Assembly (NCBI GenBank): GCA_037134755.1
Contig: JBAXLO010000129.1
Span: forward strand, 1-13,199
Reading direction: 5' to 3'
DNA: 13,199 nt
DNA from: JBAXLO01 sp037134755
Lineage (GTDB): Bacteria; Bacteroidota; Bacteroidia; Bacteroidales; JACABE01
In this document: one piece after another, positions 5,636 through 13,199 of the stretch
Layout: each line of letters begins with the position of its first letter
Position numbering within the stretch: the first letter of the stretch is position 1
Translations under genes and position numbers: made by a program
The notes under the pieces: generated by a model
Told to the model about the DNA's origin: nothing
What the model saw: only the letters and a program-made list of their open reading frames with translations
Database searches by the model: none

Positions 5636-8137
5636 TTAATCCAGAGACTGGTTAATTGAGAAATGGAATTGTCCACCGGAGGCACTTGGATTACCCGGGA
5701 TAGCATCAAAACCATAACCCCAGTCAAGTCCTAACATCCCAAACATCGGTAAAAATACTCTTACTCCAAATCCAGCAGATTTATACATGTTATAAGGATT
5801 AAACTGTTTAAATGTAGACCAACAATTACCGCCTTCTAAAAATGTTAATGCAAAGATAGTAGCACTAGGATTTAAGGATAATGGATACCTTAATTCCATT
5901 GTAAGTTTATCGTAAGATGTACCACCTACATAACTACCACTTGAATTCTGAGGTGTTAAAGTATTGTTTCCGTAACCTCTTAATCCTACTAGTTCGCGGC
6001 CATCCAAAGCATAACCTGAAAGACCATCACCACCAACATAAAATCTTTCGAAAGGAGGATATCCAATATCTTTATTATAATAACCTAAAGCTCCAAATTT
6101 AGCTCTTGTGTTTAATACTAACTTATCGTATACATTAAAGAACCATGAAAAGTTAAATTTCCATTTATAATATTCTAGAAATTTGTATTTTTCTTGATCT
6201 GTAGTTCCTACAAAACTTTTTCCTGTTATAAGAGAATAAGGAGGAGAAGTTTGAAGAAGAAGAGTCATTGTTGAACCACTTCTAGTATAAATAGGAGCAT
6301 CAATTGAGTTACGGGCAAGTGTTACATTGTAATTTATATTATTAGAATGTCCATTGGCAAAAGTAAACAATGATGAATAATTCTTCAAGTCATAGCTTTG
6401 AAATGATATCCCATGAGAAAGCGTAAAATAATCATCAGGCCATTTTAGTCTTTTTCCTAAATTTACAGATACACCATTTATTATTAATGAAGCATAAGTT
6501 GCGTCAGTAGATGCTAAACCGTTAGTTTGTACAGAATGATAAACGGAAACACTAAGTGCGTTTGGTTTTTTACCACCTAGCCAGGGTTCCGTGAAAGAAG
6601 CATTAACAGAATAATAATATTTACCGTTAGTTTGTCCTCTTAAACTTAGTTTCTGACCATCACCTGCAGGTAAAGGTCGCCAAGCATCTTTCTTAAAAAA
6701 GTTTCTTGCTGAGAAATTGTTGAATGATAAACCTAAAGTTCCAACAACCATTCCACCACCCCAACCACCGGATAATTCAATCTGATCTGAAGAAGTTTCT
6801 TCAACAGAGTATTCTATATCAACAGTTCCATTTTCTGGATTTGGTGTTGGTATTGGTTGGATTGTTTCAGCATTAAAATATCTTAATTGAGCAAGTTCTC
6901 TAGTGGTTCTGATTACATCCGAACGACTAAAGAGTTGACCTGGGAGTGTTTTTATTTCTCTAAGAACAACATGATCGTTTGTTTTAGAATTTCCTTTGAT
7001 AGTAACTTTGTTTATTCTCGCTTGCTTACCTTCTCGTATCCTTACCTCTATATCAATAGAGTCATTATCTACAAGTACTTCTACAGGTATTGCCTGAAAA
7101 AATAAATAACCATCATCCATGTATAGCGAACTAACATCAAAACCATTTGGATTGAAAGATAAATTCCTTGTTAAATTAGTTTGATTATATACATCACCTT
7201 TCTTAACTTTCAATATATCGTCAAGTTGTTGTGACGTATATTTTGTATTCCCTACCCATGTAACATTTCTAAAGAAATATTTCTTTCCTTCAAAAACCCA
7301 TATGTCAAGATTATCTAAACGATTGTCTACTTTTGATAAAGAATCCGTAATAACCTTAGCATCTCTAAATCCTAATTCATTATATTTATCTACAATTTTC
7401 ACTAAGTCTTCTTTGAAATCTTCTTCAATAAATTTTGAAGTTTTAAATAAACGATAGATTCTTTTTTCTTTCGTTTCTTTCATGGCACGTCTTACTTGTT
7501 CTTCTGTTAAACTAATATTTCCATGAATTCTTATATTCTCAAGTTTAACTTTATGGTTTTTATTGATATTAATACTTAGGATGATACTATTTGTAATAGT
7601 TGTATCTTTATCTTGTTTAATATCCACTTCAGTATTCAAAAATCCTTTTTTAATAAAATAATTCTTAATGGTGTTTTTTGATCTGATAATTACATTATCT
7701 GTAATAACATCCCCACTCGTAAGTTTTATTTCATCTCTTATTTTATCAGCTTCTCCTTTTCTAATGCCAAGGAACTTAAACTTTGAAAGCCTGGGTCTTT
7801 CCTGTAAATAAATATCAAGGAAAACTGTAGCACCAGATACTTTGGTAACAGATATTTTAATGTTCTCAAATAACCCTTGTTCCCATAATTTGTCAATTGC
7901 ACTAATTATTTTATCTCCGGGTATTGTAATTTTACTCCCAACAGTTAAACCTGATAAAATAATTAACATGTTATTATCAAGAAACTGAACACCGGTTACT
8001 GTTATTCCACCTATTTCATATTCTTTAGGTGTTGAATAATCTATTTCTGAAAGATCTCCTCCGATATTTATCTGTGCAAAAGAAATATTGAAAAGAAATA
8101 ATAAGAAAGTTGAAATTAAAAATATTTTGAATTTCAT
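5636..8137 (-). CDS. bamA: Outer-membrane protein assembly factor BamA
   Basis: An 833-residue Omp85 protein: signal peptide ending near ISFAQ (residue 22), about five POTRA domains (roughly residues 40-115, 116-197, 198-288, 289-371 and 372-448) and a 16-strand-type barrel from about residue 455. The POTRA signatures are visible, e.g. ARINKVTIKGNSKTNDHVVLREI. The loop-6 motif that plugs the barrel is LRGYGN (Arg720), inside GGDGLSGYALDGRELVG, a sequence typical of Bacteroidota BamA. BamA inserts barrel proteins into the outer membrane and is essential in studied bacteria. The last strand reads FHFSINQSLD, so the chain ends in Leu-Asp rather than an aromatic residue. The ATG overlaps the uppS stop by one base (TAATG), which suggests translational coupling. 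Confidence 0.97.
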   Translation of the reverse strand: MKFKIFLISTFLLFLFNISFAQINIGGDLSEIDYSTPKEYEIGGITVTGVQFLDNNMLIILSGLTVGSKITIPGDKIISAIDKLWEQGLFENIKISVTKVSGATVFLDIYLQERPRLSKFKFLGIRKGEADKIRDEIKLTSGDVITDNVIIRSKNTIKNYFIKKGFLNTEVDIKQDKDTTITNSIILSININKNHKVKLENIRIHGNISLTEEQVRRAMKETKEKRIYRLFKTSKFIEEDFKEDLVKIVDKYNELGFRDAKVITDSLSKVDNRLDNLDIWVFEGKKYFFRNVTWVGNTKYTSQQLDDILKVKKGDVYNQTNLTRNLSFNPNGFDVSSLYMDDGYLFFQAIPVEVLVDNDSIDIEVRIREGKQARINKVTIKGNSKTNDHVVLREIKTLPGQLFSRSDVIRTTRELAQLRYFNAETIQPIPTPNPENGTVDIEYSVEETSSDQIELSGGWGGGMVVGTLGLSFNNFSARNFFKKDAWRPLPAGDGQKLSLRGQTNGKYYYSVNASFTEPWLGGKKPNALSVSVYHSVQTNGLASTDATYASLIINGVSVNLGKRLKWPDDYFTLSHGISFQSYDLKNYSSLFTFANGHSNNINYNVTLARNSIDAPIYTRSGSTMTLLLQTSPPYSLITGKSFVGTTDQEKYKFLEYYKWKFNFSWFFNVYDKLVLNTRAKFGALGYYNKDIGYPPFERFYVGGDGLSGYALDGRELVGLRGYGNNTLTPQNSSGSYVGGTSYDKLTMELRYPLSLNPSATIFALTFLEGGNCWSTFKQFNPYNMYKSAGFGVRVFLPMFGMLGLDWGYGFDAIPGNPSASGGQFHFSINQSLD

Positions 8138-8892
8138 TAGCTAAATAAGTTGTTAAGTTGTTCGCTGATTAAACCGAATCTTCTTTCCCTGCTTTGATAA
8201 TCTAGGATTGCAAGGTAAAGATCTTCTTTTTTAAAATCAGGCCATAATTTTTGTGTAAAATATAGTTCAGAATATGCGATCTGCCATAGTAAAAAATTAC
8301 TTATCCTATATTCACCACTAGTTCTTATAAGCAATTCAGGATCGGGTATTGTTGCAGTATTAAGACAGGAGGAAATCAAATCCTGATCAATTTGATCGGG
8401 TTGTAACTCATTATTCTTTACCCTCGTAGCAATGGATTTAATAGCTTCTGTTATCTCCCATTTCGAACTATAACTTAATGCTAAAACAAGTGTCATTTTA
8501 TTATTATGTGCAGTATTGTCTATTGCTGTCATTAGTTCGTCATAAGTTTCTTTCTCGAGACTTTTAATATCTCCGATAGCCATTAAACGAATATTATTGT
8601 CATTTAGTGTTTTTGTTTCAAGATTAATTGTTCGTACTAATAAACTCATTATTGCATCAACCTCTTCTTTAGGTCGATTCCAATTCTCAGTAGAAAAAGC
8701 ATAAAGCGTTAAATATTTAATTCCTAATTCTGCCGCTGCTTCAACATTCTCTCTAACAGAAATAACTCCATTTTCATGTCCAAAAATTCTTTCATGATGT
8801 CTTTGTTTTGCCCATCTTCCATTCCCATCCATAATGATAGCAATATGTTGTGGCAACTTATTTTTGTCAATTTTTTCTATTAGATTGGTCAT
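8137..8892 (-). CDS. uppS: Undecaprenyl diphosphate synthase (cis-prenyltransferase)
   Basis: A 251-residue cytosolic or membrane-associated enzyme that adds eight isopentenyl units to farnesyl diphosphate, giving the C55 lipid carrier for peptidoglycan and surface glycans. All hallmark motifs are present: IAIIMDGNGRWAKQR with Asp22 (E. coli Asp26), YAFSTENWNRP, IRTSGEYRISNFLLWQ with Arg190 and Arg196 (E. coli Arg194 and Arg200), AYSELYF with Glu209 (E. coli Glu213), and WPDF. The length is normal for the family. It lies 30 bases after the DUF6089 gene and overlaps the bamA start by one base, so lipid-carrier synthesis and outer-membrane assembly are co-expressed. Its synteny with bamA is common in Bacteroidota. 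Confidence 0.98.
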   Translation of the reverse strand: MTNLIEKIDKNKLPQHIAIIMDGNGRWAKQRHHERIFGHENGVISVRENVEAAAELGIKYLTLYAFSTENWNRPKEEVDAIMSLLVRTINLETKTLNDNNIRLMAIGDIKSLEKETYDELMTAIDNTAHNNKMTLVLALSYSSKWEITEAIKSIATRVKNNELQPDQIDQDLISSCLNTATIPDPELLIRTSGEYRISNFLLWQIAYSELYFTQKLWPDFKKEDLYLAILDYQSRERRFGLISEQLNNLFS

Positions 8893-8922
8893 ATTATTTT
8901 TGGAAAATCAAGCAGAAGTGGA

Positions 8923-9792
8923 TTAATTATAAAGGTTGTCTTTGTAGTTAAAGCCTTTATCAAAACATGATGGTTTAGCCTTATAGCCTAATTTAATAGT
9001 TACTGTAAATCCCGCAAAAGAATACCAGTCATTTGTTGCTGAATTCCCTCTTGATTCGCCAGCTACATGAGGCAGTCTATAAGTTCCTGTTAAAGGATCT
9101 ATTAGTTCTACTGTTCTATCAGCTAATGACCTTGCAGCAGCACTTTGTCCTGACATATCAGCATAAGTTGTGCTTATGTCATCTAAATAATCTGTAAATG
9201 TTTTTCTCATTCCCCATTCAAGACCTATACATATTTTCTTATTTAAACTAAATTTAAAACCAATTCCAAATGGAATAGCTAATTGAGTTGTTGAATAAGG
9301 TTTTTTGTCTGGATAAAGTACAGATCCTTGCCCTTCAGTCCCCATAGGCTGTAGATCATACCAATCAGTTTGACCGGTTTTGGGATCATAATATTCTGCT
9401 TGTGGATTAAATGAAAACACTGATAAGCCTGTAAATATATATGGAGAAAACCGATGAGTGCTGCTTCCTGTAAAGTATTGCAAAAAATTGAGTTCTATTT
9501 GTGCTGAGAATTCCATGATATGAGATTTAAAACTCAGATTTCGCGTGTTCCCAAAATCAGCATCGCTCCCTTCAACAGTCCCATAAATAGCATTCATTTT
9601 AAAAGCCCAATGTGGATTAAAATTATATCTGTATATAACCCCAAATGCAGGATTTGGCTTATAGAATACAGTGGAAGTATTAATATCTCCCATATAAAAT
9701 GATGTCCCTGCAAAAATACCATATTCTGATCTTTGAGCTTTAACACTTGACGCTAATACTATCAAACAAATGAGAAAAAATATCCTTTTCAT
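8923..9792 (-). CDS. DUF6089-type outer-membrane barrel protein
   Basis: A 289-residue protein with a signal peptide ending near SVKAQ (residue 20). The mature start RSEYGIFAGTSFYMGDIN, the pattern of short amphipathic strands (YRYNFNPHWAFKMNAIYG, HIMEFSAQIELNF, FSPYIFTGLSVFSF, IPFGIGFKFSL) and a WGMRKTFTDYLDDIS segment are what I recognise as DUF6089, a small barrel family found just before uppS-bamA in Bacteroidota. The predicted site is the outer membrane; the biochemical role is unknown, and the assignment rests on recall of the family and synteny. Unlike most barrels it ends in a polar tail (NYKDNLYN). It has its own promoter candidate at 9859-9889, and a short hairpin lies in its leader. 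Confidence 0.82.
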   Translation of the reverse strand: MKRIFFLICLIVLASSVKAQRSEYGIFAGTSFYMGDINTSTVFYKPNPAFGVIYRYNFNPHWAFKMNAIYGTVEGSDADFGNTRNLSFKSHIMEFSAQIELNFLQYFTGSSTHRFSPYIFTGLSVFSFNPQAEYYDPKTGQTDWYDLQPMGTEGQGSVLYPDKKPYSTTQLAIPFGIGFKFSLNKKICIGLEWGMRKTFTDYLDDISTTYADMSGQSAAARSLADRTVELIDPLTGTYRLPHVAGESRGNSATNDWYSFAGFTVTIKLGYKAKPSCFDKGFNYKDNLYN

Positions 9793-9826
9793 TTTACTTT
9801 GTCTAATTAAAACATTTTTAATAACT

Positions 9827-9846
9827 AAACCATTAAAAAATGGTTT
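9827..9846 (-). promoter_or_regulatory. Hairpin in the DUF6089 5' leader
   Basis: Perfect 8-bp inverted repeat AAACCATT (9827-9834) and AATGGTTT (9839-9846) with a 4-base loop. If the promoter at 9859-9889 is used, this hairpin would sit within the first dozen or so bases of the transcript, where it could stabilise the mRNA. It is AT-rich and not followed by a clean U tract, so I do not call it a terminator. Confidence 0.45.
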
Positions 9847-9858
9847 TTAATAAGTCAG

Positions 9859-9889
9859 CAAAAGTACTTCTTTTTTTTATATAATACAA
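9859..9889 (-). promoter_or_regulatory. Promoter before the DUF6089-uppS-bamA-skp genes
   Basis: Read on the minus strand, TTG (9889-9887) is followed after exactly 20 bases by TACTTTTG (9866-9859), a full match to the Bacteroidota consensus TTG-N19-21-TAnnTTTG. The start site would fall near 9852, leaving about 60 bases of leader before the ATG at 9792. It lies in the 159-base gap after nadK, the largest gap in the gene string, so the downstream genes can probably be transcribed apart from the CBS-Omp85-nadK part. Confidence 0.65.
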
Positions 9890-9951
9890 TATTATAGAAA
9901 CATTTGGTTTTCACCTTAGAGATATTTATGAAATATTAAGATAAAACTCAA

Positions 9952-10830
9952 CTAATTTCTGGCATCTGATCCCCACAATAATTTATGTCTTATAGTTGAA
10001 AAAAAGTTTTGATTGTTCAACCTGACTAAATTTATTTTGAACTTTTCTTTTTTTACGATCAACTCTTGTGCCTCTCTAATTGAAGAAGAACGTGAATCTA
10101 AGCTAACAAAAAACTCTTCATTACGTGTTTCAACTTCTATTCTAATAATATTATTATCCGGTATAACGATAGGACGTACAGTTAAATTGTGTGTAGCTAT
10201 TGGTGTGATAATAAAATTTTCGGATTCCGGTGTTATTATAGGTCCTCCACAACTTAATGAATAAGCAGTTGAACCCGTTGGTGTAGCTATTATTAACCCA
10301 TCTGACCAATAAGTATTTAAAAACTCATCATTAACATAAACTTTTACTCTCAACATTGACAATGGCAATTGTTTGTAAACTGTCATTTCATTTAATGCGT
10401 AATTTAATTCTCCAAATGGATTGGAGGGAGTTTCTAATCTGACGAGTGACCTTTTATCAAGAACATAATTCCCTTCAAGTATTGCATTTAATGCTGGTAG
10501 TATGTTGTCTTTATTTATACTTGCCAAAAAACCTAAGCGCCCCATATTTATTCCTAAGATAGGTACTCCAGAATCTCTGACTAATGTAATTGTATCTAGC
10601 AAAGTTCCATCGCCACCTAATGATAATAAAAAGTCTACGTTGTCTTTTATTTCTAAATGATCTGAAAAGGTTTGAACTGTATTATTAAAATTAAAAATCT
10701 TTATATATGAATTAAAGAATGGTTCATAAATTATCAATGATATGCCCAATGATTCGATTTTATCGATCAATAATTGTACATATTCATGGTTATTACCATT
10801 TAAATTCTTCCCAAATAATGCTATTTTCAT
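9952..10830 (-). CDS. nadK: NAD kinase
   Basis: A 292-residue cytosolic enzyme that phosphorylates NAD to NADP with ATP or polyphosphate. It shows the NAD kinase motifs in order: LGGDGT (residues 71-76, catalytic Asp74), NMGRLGFL (95-102), the NE motif LNEMT (Asn147-Glu148), and SDGLIIATPTGSTAYSLSCGGP (176-197), whose GSTAYS loop binds NAD. HNLTVRPIVIP follows near residue 215. The length is normal. It starts 10 bases after the stop of the small Omp85 gene, so the two are almost certainly co-transcribed. nadK beside a CBS protein, DUF6089, uppS and bamA is a layout I recall from many Bacteroidota genomes. The gap after it holds an internal promoter. Confidence 0.97.
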   Translation of the reverse strand: MKIALFGKNLNGNNHEYVQLLIDKIESLGISLIIYEPFFNSYIKIFNFNNTVQTFSDHLEIKDNVDFLLSLGGDGTLLDTITLVRDSGVPILGINMGRLGFLASINKDNILPALNAILEGNYVLDKRSLVRLETPSNPFGELNYALNEMTVYKQLPLSMLRVKVYVNDEFLNTYWSDGLIIATPTGSTAYSLSCGGPIITPESENFIITPIATHNLTVRPIVIPDNNIIRIEVETRNEEFFVSLDSRSSSIREAQELIVKKEKFKINLVRLNNQNFFSTIRHKLLWGSDARN

Positions 10831-10840
10831 TTATTCTTTT

Positions 10841-12247
10841 TTATATCGAAGTCATAAAATGTATAAACACCCCACTCTCTCCTTTTTTATTTATTGAATA
10901 TTCAATTCTGATTACTTTATCATAATAAGTAACAAAATCAAGACCTATCCCACCACCTAATAACAGCTGGTTATTCAGTGGATTTATAAGCTCAGATTCT
11001 TTTGATTTAACATATCCTGCATCAGCGAACAAATTTACATAAAAAGCATAAGGTATCGTGTTAAATTTTTCTGTTTTTACAATATTTATCTTTTTAACTT
11101 TTGGTGGGATTAAATTATATTTAATATTTGTTTTCAGTAAGCCAAAGCTTTGCCCATTTATTACATAGTATTCGTACGAACGCACAAAATCTCTTCCATA
11201 TCCTAATCCATTGTTGAGAAAATAAGGACTTTCGGAAGAATGCATCAATGTAAGTCCTGAAGCAAAATATAATCGTTGATTTAATTTCCAGTATTTTCTT
11301 ATTGAACTTTCGATACTATAAGTATTTATTTCTTCATTAGTTAATAATCCCATCCCATTCTTAATATATTTAATATCAAAATAACTTCCCTTTAAAGGAT
11401 AGGGTCGATAATCGCGATAATCTATTTTGAAATGATACGAAAGAGAAAGGAATCCTGTAAAAGTATTTTTATTTATCGAATAATCTTTATTGAGATTTAA
11501 TAAAGTATCAGCAAAATAATAATTAAAATAACTTAAATTTAAAGTGTGAATGTAATGAATACTTCGACGATAAGTAAACCCTAAAGTTGAATAAATTTGT
11601 TTTTTAAGATAAGTATCAGTTTCTTTAAAGAATTCTATCTTATTGTCAGTTGTATTATAAGCAACTTCATGGTTTCGCATGATACCACCCTCAAAAGTTA
11701 AGCCTAATGTTTTTTTATTATCCAGATATGGAATAGTATAAGCGATGCCATAATTTTCGTCATATCCTAAGCTAAATATAAATGACAATGTTTCTTTTCT
11801 TCCTCTAAAATTATATGCAGTCAAATCAATACCATAGTTTACTCTATTGAAATCCTTGGTTTTCCACCAGGTGTTAAAATTTCTATCTGCCAGATTAAAT
11901 TCAGGAATTGGCCATACGTACCACCTTTCAATAAGTTTTATATTAATTTTAACACCATTCTTATTGTCAAACTCCGGCATGATAGTCACGAAGTTAAATA
12001 ATGATGTATTCATTACATTTTCAGAGCTCTTTTTAATCCTTTCGGATAAATCTTTATTCAATAGAGTATCACCTTCCTTCAGCAAAAGCTCTCTTAACAC
12101 AATATAATCTTTTGTAATTTTATTTCCTTCAATAATAATCTTATGAACAACAATCATACCCGAATCAGGAAGCTCATTATTAATACTTTTGTTAGCAAAC
12201 AAAACATTAAATAAAAATATAAATAGTATGATAAAAAGTGTTCTCAA
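10841..12247 (-). CDS. Small single-POTRA Omp85-family outer-membrane protein
   Basis: A 468-residue protein with an N-terminal signal (RTLFIILFIFLFNVLFA, residues 2-18), one POTRA domain (about residues 28-107; VVHKIIIEGNKITKDYIVLREL then NFVTIMPEF and INIKLIERW), and an Omp85-type barrel to the end. The loop-6 region reads GRDFVRSYEYYVINGQ: the usual (V/L)RG(F/Y) is VRSY here, with Arg356 kept and Gly replaced by Ser357 (codon TCG). The start is TTG at 12247; a TGA lies in frame upstream without any ATG between, and the next Met (about residue 31) would remove the signal. BamA/TamA relatives insert or export proteins or lipids; the role of this short type is unknown. It is not BamA itself, which lies downstream. 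It sits between the CBS gene and nadK. Confidence 0.85.
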   Translation of the reverse strand: MRTLFIILFIFLFNVLFANKSINNELPDSGMIVVHKIIIEGNKITKDYIVLRELLLKEGDTLLNKDLSERIKKSSENVMNTSLFNFVTIMPEFDNKNGVKINIKLIERWYVWPIPEFNLADRNFNTWWKTKDFNRVNYGIDLTAYNFRGRKETLSFIFSLGYDENYGIAYTIPYLDNKKTLGLTFEGGIMRNHEVAYNTTDNKIEFFKETDTYLKKQIYSTLGFTYRRSIHYIHTLNLSYFNYYFADTLLNLNKDYSINKNTFTGFLSLSYHFKIDYRDYRPYPLKGSYFDIKYIKNGMGLLTNEEINTYSIESSIRKYWKLNQRLYFASGLTLMHSSESPYFLNNGLGYGRDFVRSYEYYVINGQSFGLLKTNIKYNLIPPKVKKINIVKTEKFNTIPYAFYVNLFADAGYVKSKESELINPLNNQLLLGGGIGLDFVTYYDKVIRIEYSINKKGESGVFIHFMTSI

Positions 12248-12314
12248 TAAAATAACAAGTATTAAATTAATTCAGGAATAAATAAATTTTTAAGACGATT
12301 TGAAAATTATTAAT

Positions 12315-12339
12315 TGTTAATTATTAAATGTTAATTATT
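12315..12339. repeat. Direct repeat TGTTAATTATT in the gap after the CBS gene
   Basis: TGTTAATTATT occurs at 12315-12325 and again at 12329-12339, a 14-base period. The 95-base gap has no GC-rich hairpin and no TAnnTTTG match on the minus strand, so the CBS gene probably reads through into the small Omp85 gene. The repeat may be only low-complexity AT sequence. Confidence 0.4.
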
Positions 12340-12342
12340 TTT

Positions 12343-13005
12343 TTAAATGCTTAAGTACTTCATCAATGCGTCGAATCTTTCGTTAAGATCATCACTAACT
12401 TCAGGTTCGGCATAGATGCCTTTTACAATATAATTATAACGGTTAAAAGTCTGAAGAACGGGAGCAATATCATTTCTGTTTAGCTTGAGCGTAACATCCA
12501 TTTTAGTGGAATCAGGGTGAGAAGTAATGTATGTGCTAAGAATCTTGGTATCATTAGATTCAACTATCTGAGCAATCTCCGAAAGGGAATAATCATTAAC
12601 ACTAATTTCGAGCACAAGAATGGCGCCCGGGCTTTTAACAGCAGTTATCTCCGAAAATTCCTCAATCAATTTTCTTTTTGATATTACTCCAAGATAATTT
12701 TCTTTAGCATCAACAACCGGAAGTAAAGTAAGCTCAAGTTCGGCAAATATTTTAACAACTTCAAATACATGCTGATTTTCGTTAACAAAAGGTCTGTTTA
12801 ATGACAGTATATGAGTGCCGAGCGGATCATCAAAATGATTATTTGTGTAAATATCATCCTCCGTTATCAAACCTAAAAAATCAGTATTGTTTACAATTGG
12901 CAGATGCGACACCTTGTATTCATCCATCATAGTTAGAGCTAAAGCTCCAGTATCTGAAGTTTTTACAGGTAAAATTGTATCGTCTGTTAAGTCTTTTGCA
13001 AACAT
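12343..13005 (-). CDS. CBS-pair protein with ACT-like C-terminal domain
   Basis: A 220-residue cytosolic protein without signal peptide. Two CBS motifs form a Bateman module: residues about 8-55 (VSHLPIVNNTDFLGLITEDDIY) and about 70-118 (LTLLPVVDAKENYLGVISKRKLIEEF). Residues about 127-200 (GAILVLEISVNDYSLSEIAQIVE, then ILSTYITSHPDSTKMDVTLKLN) look like an ACT-type regulatory fold. CBS pairs usually bind adenine nucleotides and ACT domains small ligands such as amino acids, so a sensor role is likely, with unknown output; there is no catalytic domain. In many Bacteroidota such a gene lies before nadK, which hints at adenine-nucleotide sensing linked to NAD(P) supply, but this is inference. It is the first gene of the string seen here. 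Confidence 0.9.
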   Translation of the reverse strand: MFAKDLTDDTILPVKTSDTGALALTMMDEYKVSHLPIVNNTDFLGLITEDDIYTNNHFDDPLGTHILSLNRPFVNENQHVFEVVKIFAELELTLLPVVDAKENYLGVISKRKLIEEFSEITAVKSPGAILVLEISVNDYSLSEIAQIVESNDTKILSTYITSHPDSTKMDVTLKLNRNDIAPVLQTFNRYNYIVKGIYAEPEVSDDLNERFDALMKYLSI

Positions 13006-13020
13006 GTCTTAATTTTTAGT

Positions 13021-13028
13021 CAAAAGTA
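13021..13028 (-). promoter_or_regulatory. Possible -7 element before the CBS gene
   Basis: TACTTTTG on the minus strand is identical to the -7 element before the DUF6089 gene and fully matches TAnnTTTG. There is no TTG at the expected 19-21-base spacing upstream, and the start site would lie only about ten bases before the ATG at 13005, so the match is weak. The rest of the gap to the window end (13029-13199) is AT-rich, and I see nothing else in it. Confidence 0.3.
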
Positions 13029-13199
13029 TAAAATCTAACGCAATATTTACCTATTTGTTTTTTATTTTTTTTAATAATGATTATAGATTTTAATTAATTC
13101 AGCTATTTTATATATATTTTGTTTGTTTATTAATACATTCTAAATTTAATTAGTTGAATCATATATAATAATTTTAGTAAGAATTATTAGATTAAAACG

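Noticed and set aside
9922..9936. Hairpin ATATTT-ATG-AAATAT after nadK as a terminator
   Set aside because: The stem is six A/T pairs with no GC and no U tract; it is too weak.
11171..11180. Ten-base palindrome TTCGTACGAA
   Set aside because: It lies inside the coding sequence for the VRSYE segment and is explained by codons.
13031..13040. AAATCTAACG near the right end, matching the core of the 21-bp repeat
   Set aside because: Only ten bases match, there is a single copy, and the CCGAAG part of the unit is missing; chance is enough.

Overview
The window looks like a piece of a Bacteroidota chromosome, probably an AT-rich member of the Bacteroidales or a related group. The evidence is strong A+T bias, A-rich leaders instead of Shine-Dalgarno sites, promoter candidates of the TTG-N20-TAnnTTTG type, and protein families typical of that phylum (DUF6029, Omp28-like lipoprotein, DUF6089, paired OmpH/Skp genes beside BamA). 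Most of the window is envelope housekeeping; I see no phage, IS element, CRISPR array, tRNA or rRNA.

Region 1 (1-1183, plus strand plus intergenic DNA). Three perfect copies and one partial copy of a 21-bp tandem repeat open the window. They are followed by a good promoter candidate and one plus-strand gene of unknown function (165-869). A strong bidirectional hairpin terminator lies at 962-998, flanked by degenerate repeated DNA that includes an 84-bp-period duplication and a partial inverted copy.

Region 2 (1184-4285, minus strand). A likely three-gene operon reads: periplasmic TlpA-like thioredoxin, DUF6029 outer-membrane barrel, Omp28-like lipoprotein with a CPNC motif. Two thioredoxin-fold proteins flank a barrel that carries a CX4C pair at its C terminus, which suggests a small envelope redox module. 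This is the most interesting functional inference in the window.

Region 3 (4335-13028, minus strand). A long gene string reads: CBS-ACT protein, small single-POTRA Omp85 protein, NAD kinase, DUF6089, undecaprenyl diphosphate synthase (uppS), bamA, ompH/skp 1, ompH/skp 2. It ends at a perfect 12-bp-stem terminator (4335-4362). The products supply the lipid carrier for peptidoglycan and surface glycans, the outer-membrane protein insertase and its periplasmic chaperones. An internal promoter before the DUF6089 gene suggests that the DUF6089-uppS-bamA-skp part can be expressed separately. The small Omp85 gene between the CBS and nadK genes is the unusual member, with a VRSY instead of VRGF/Y loop motif and a TTG start.
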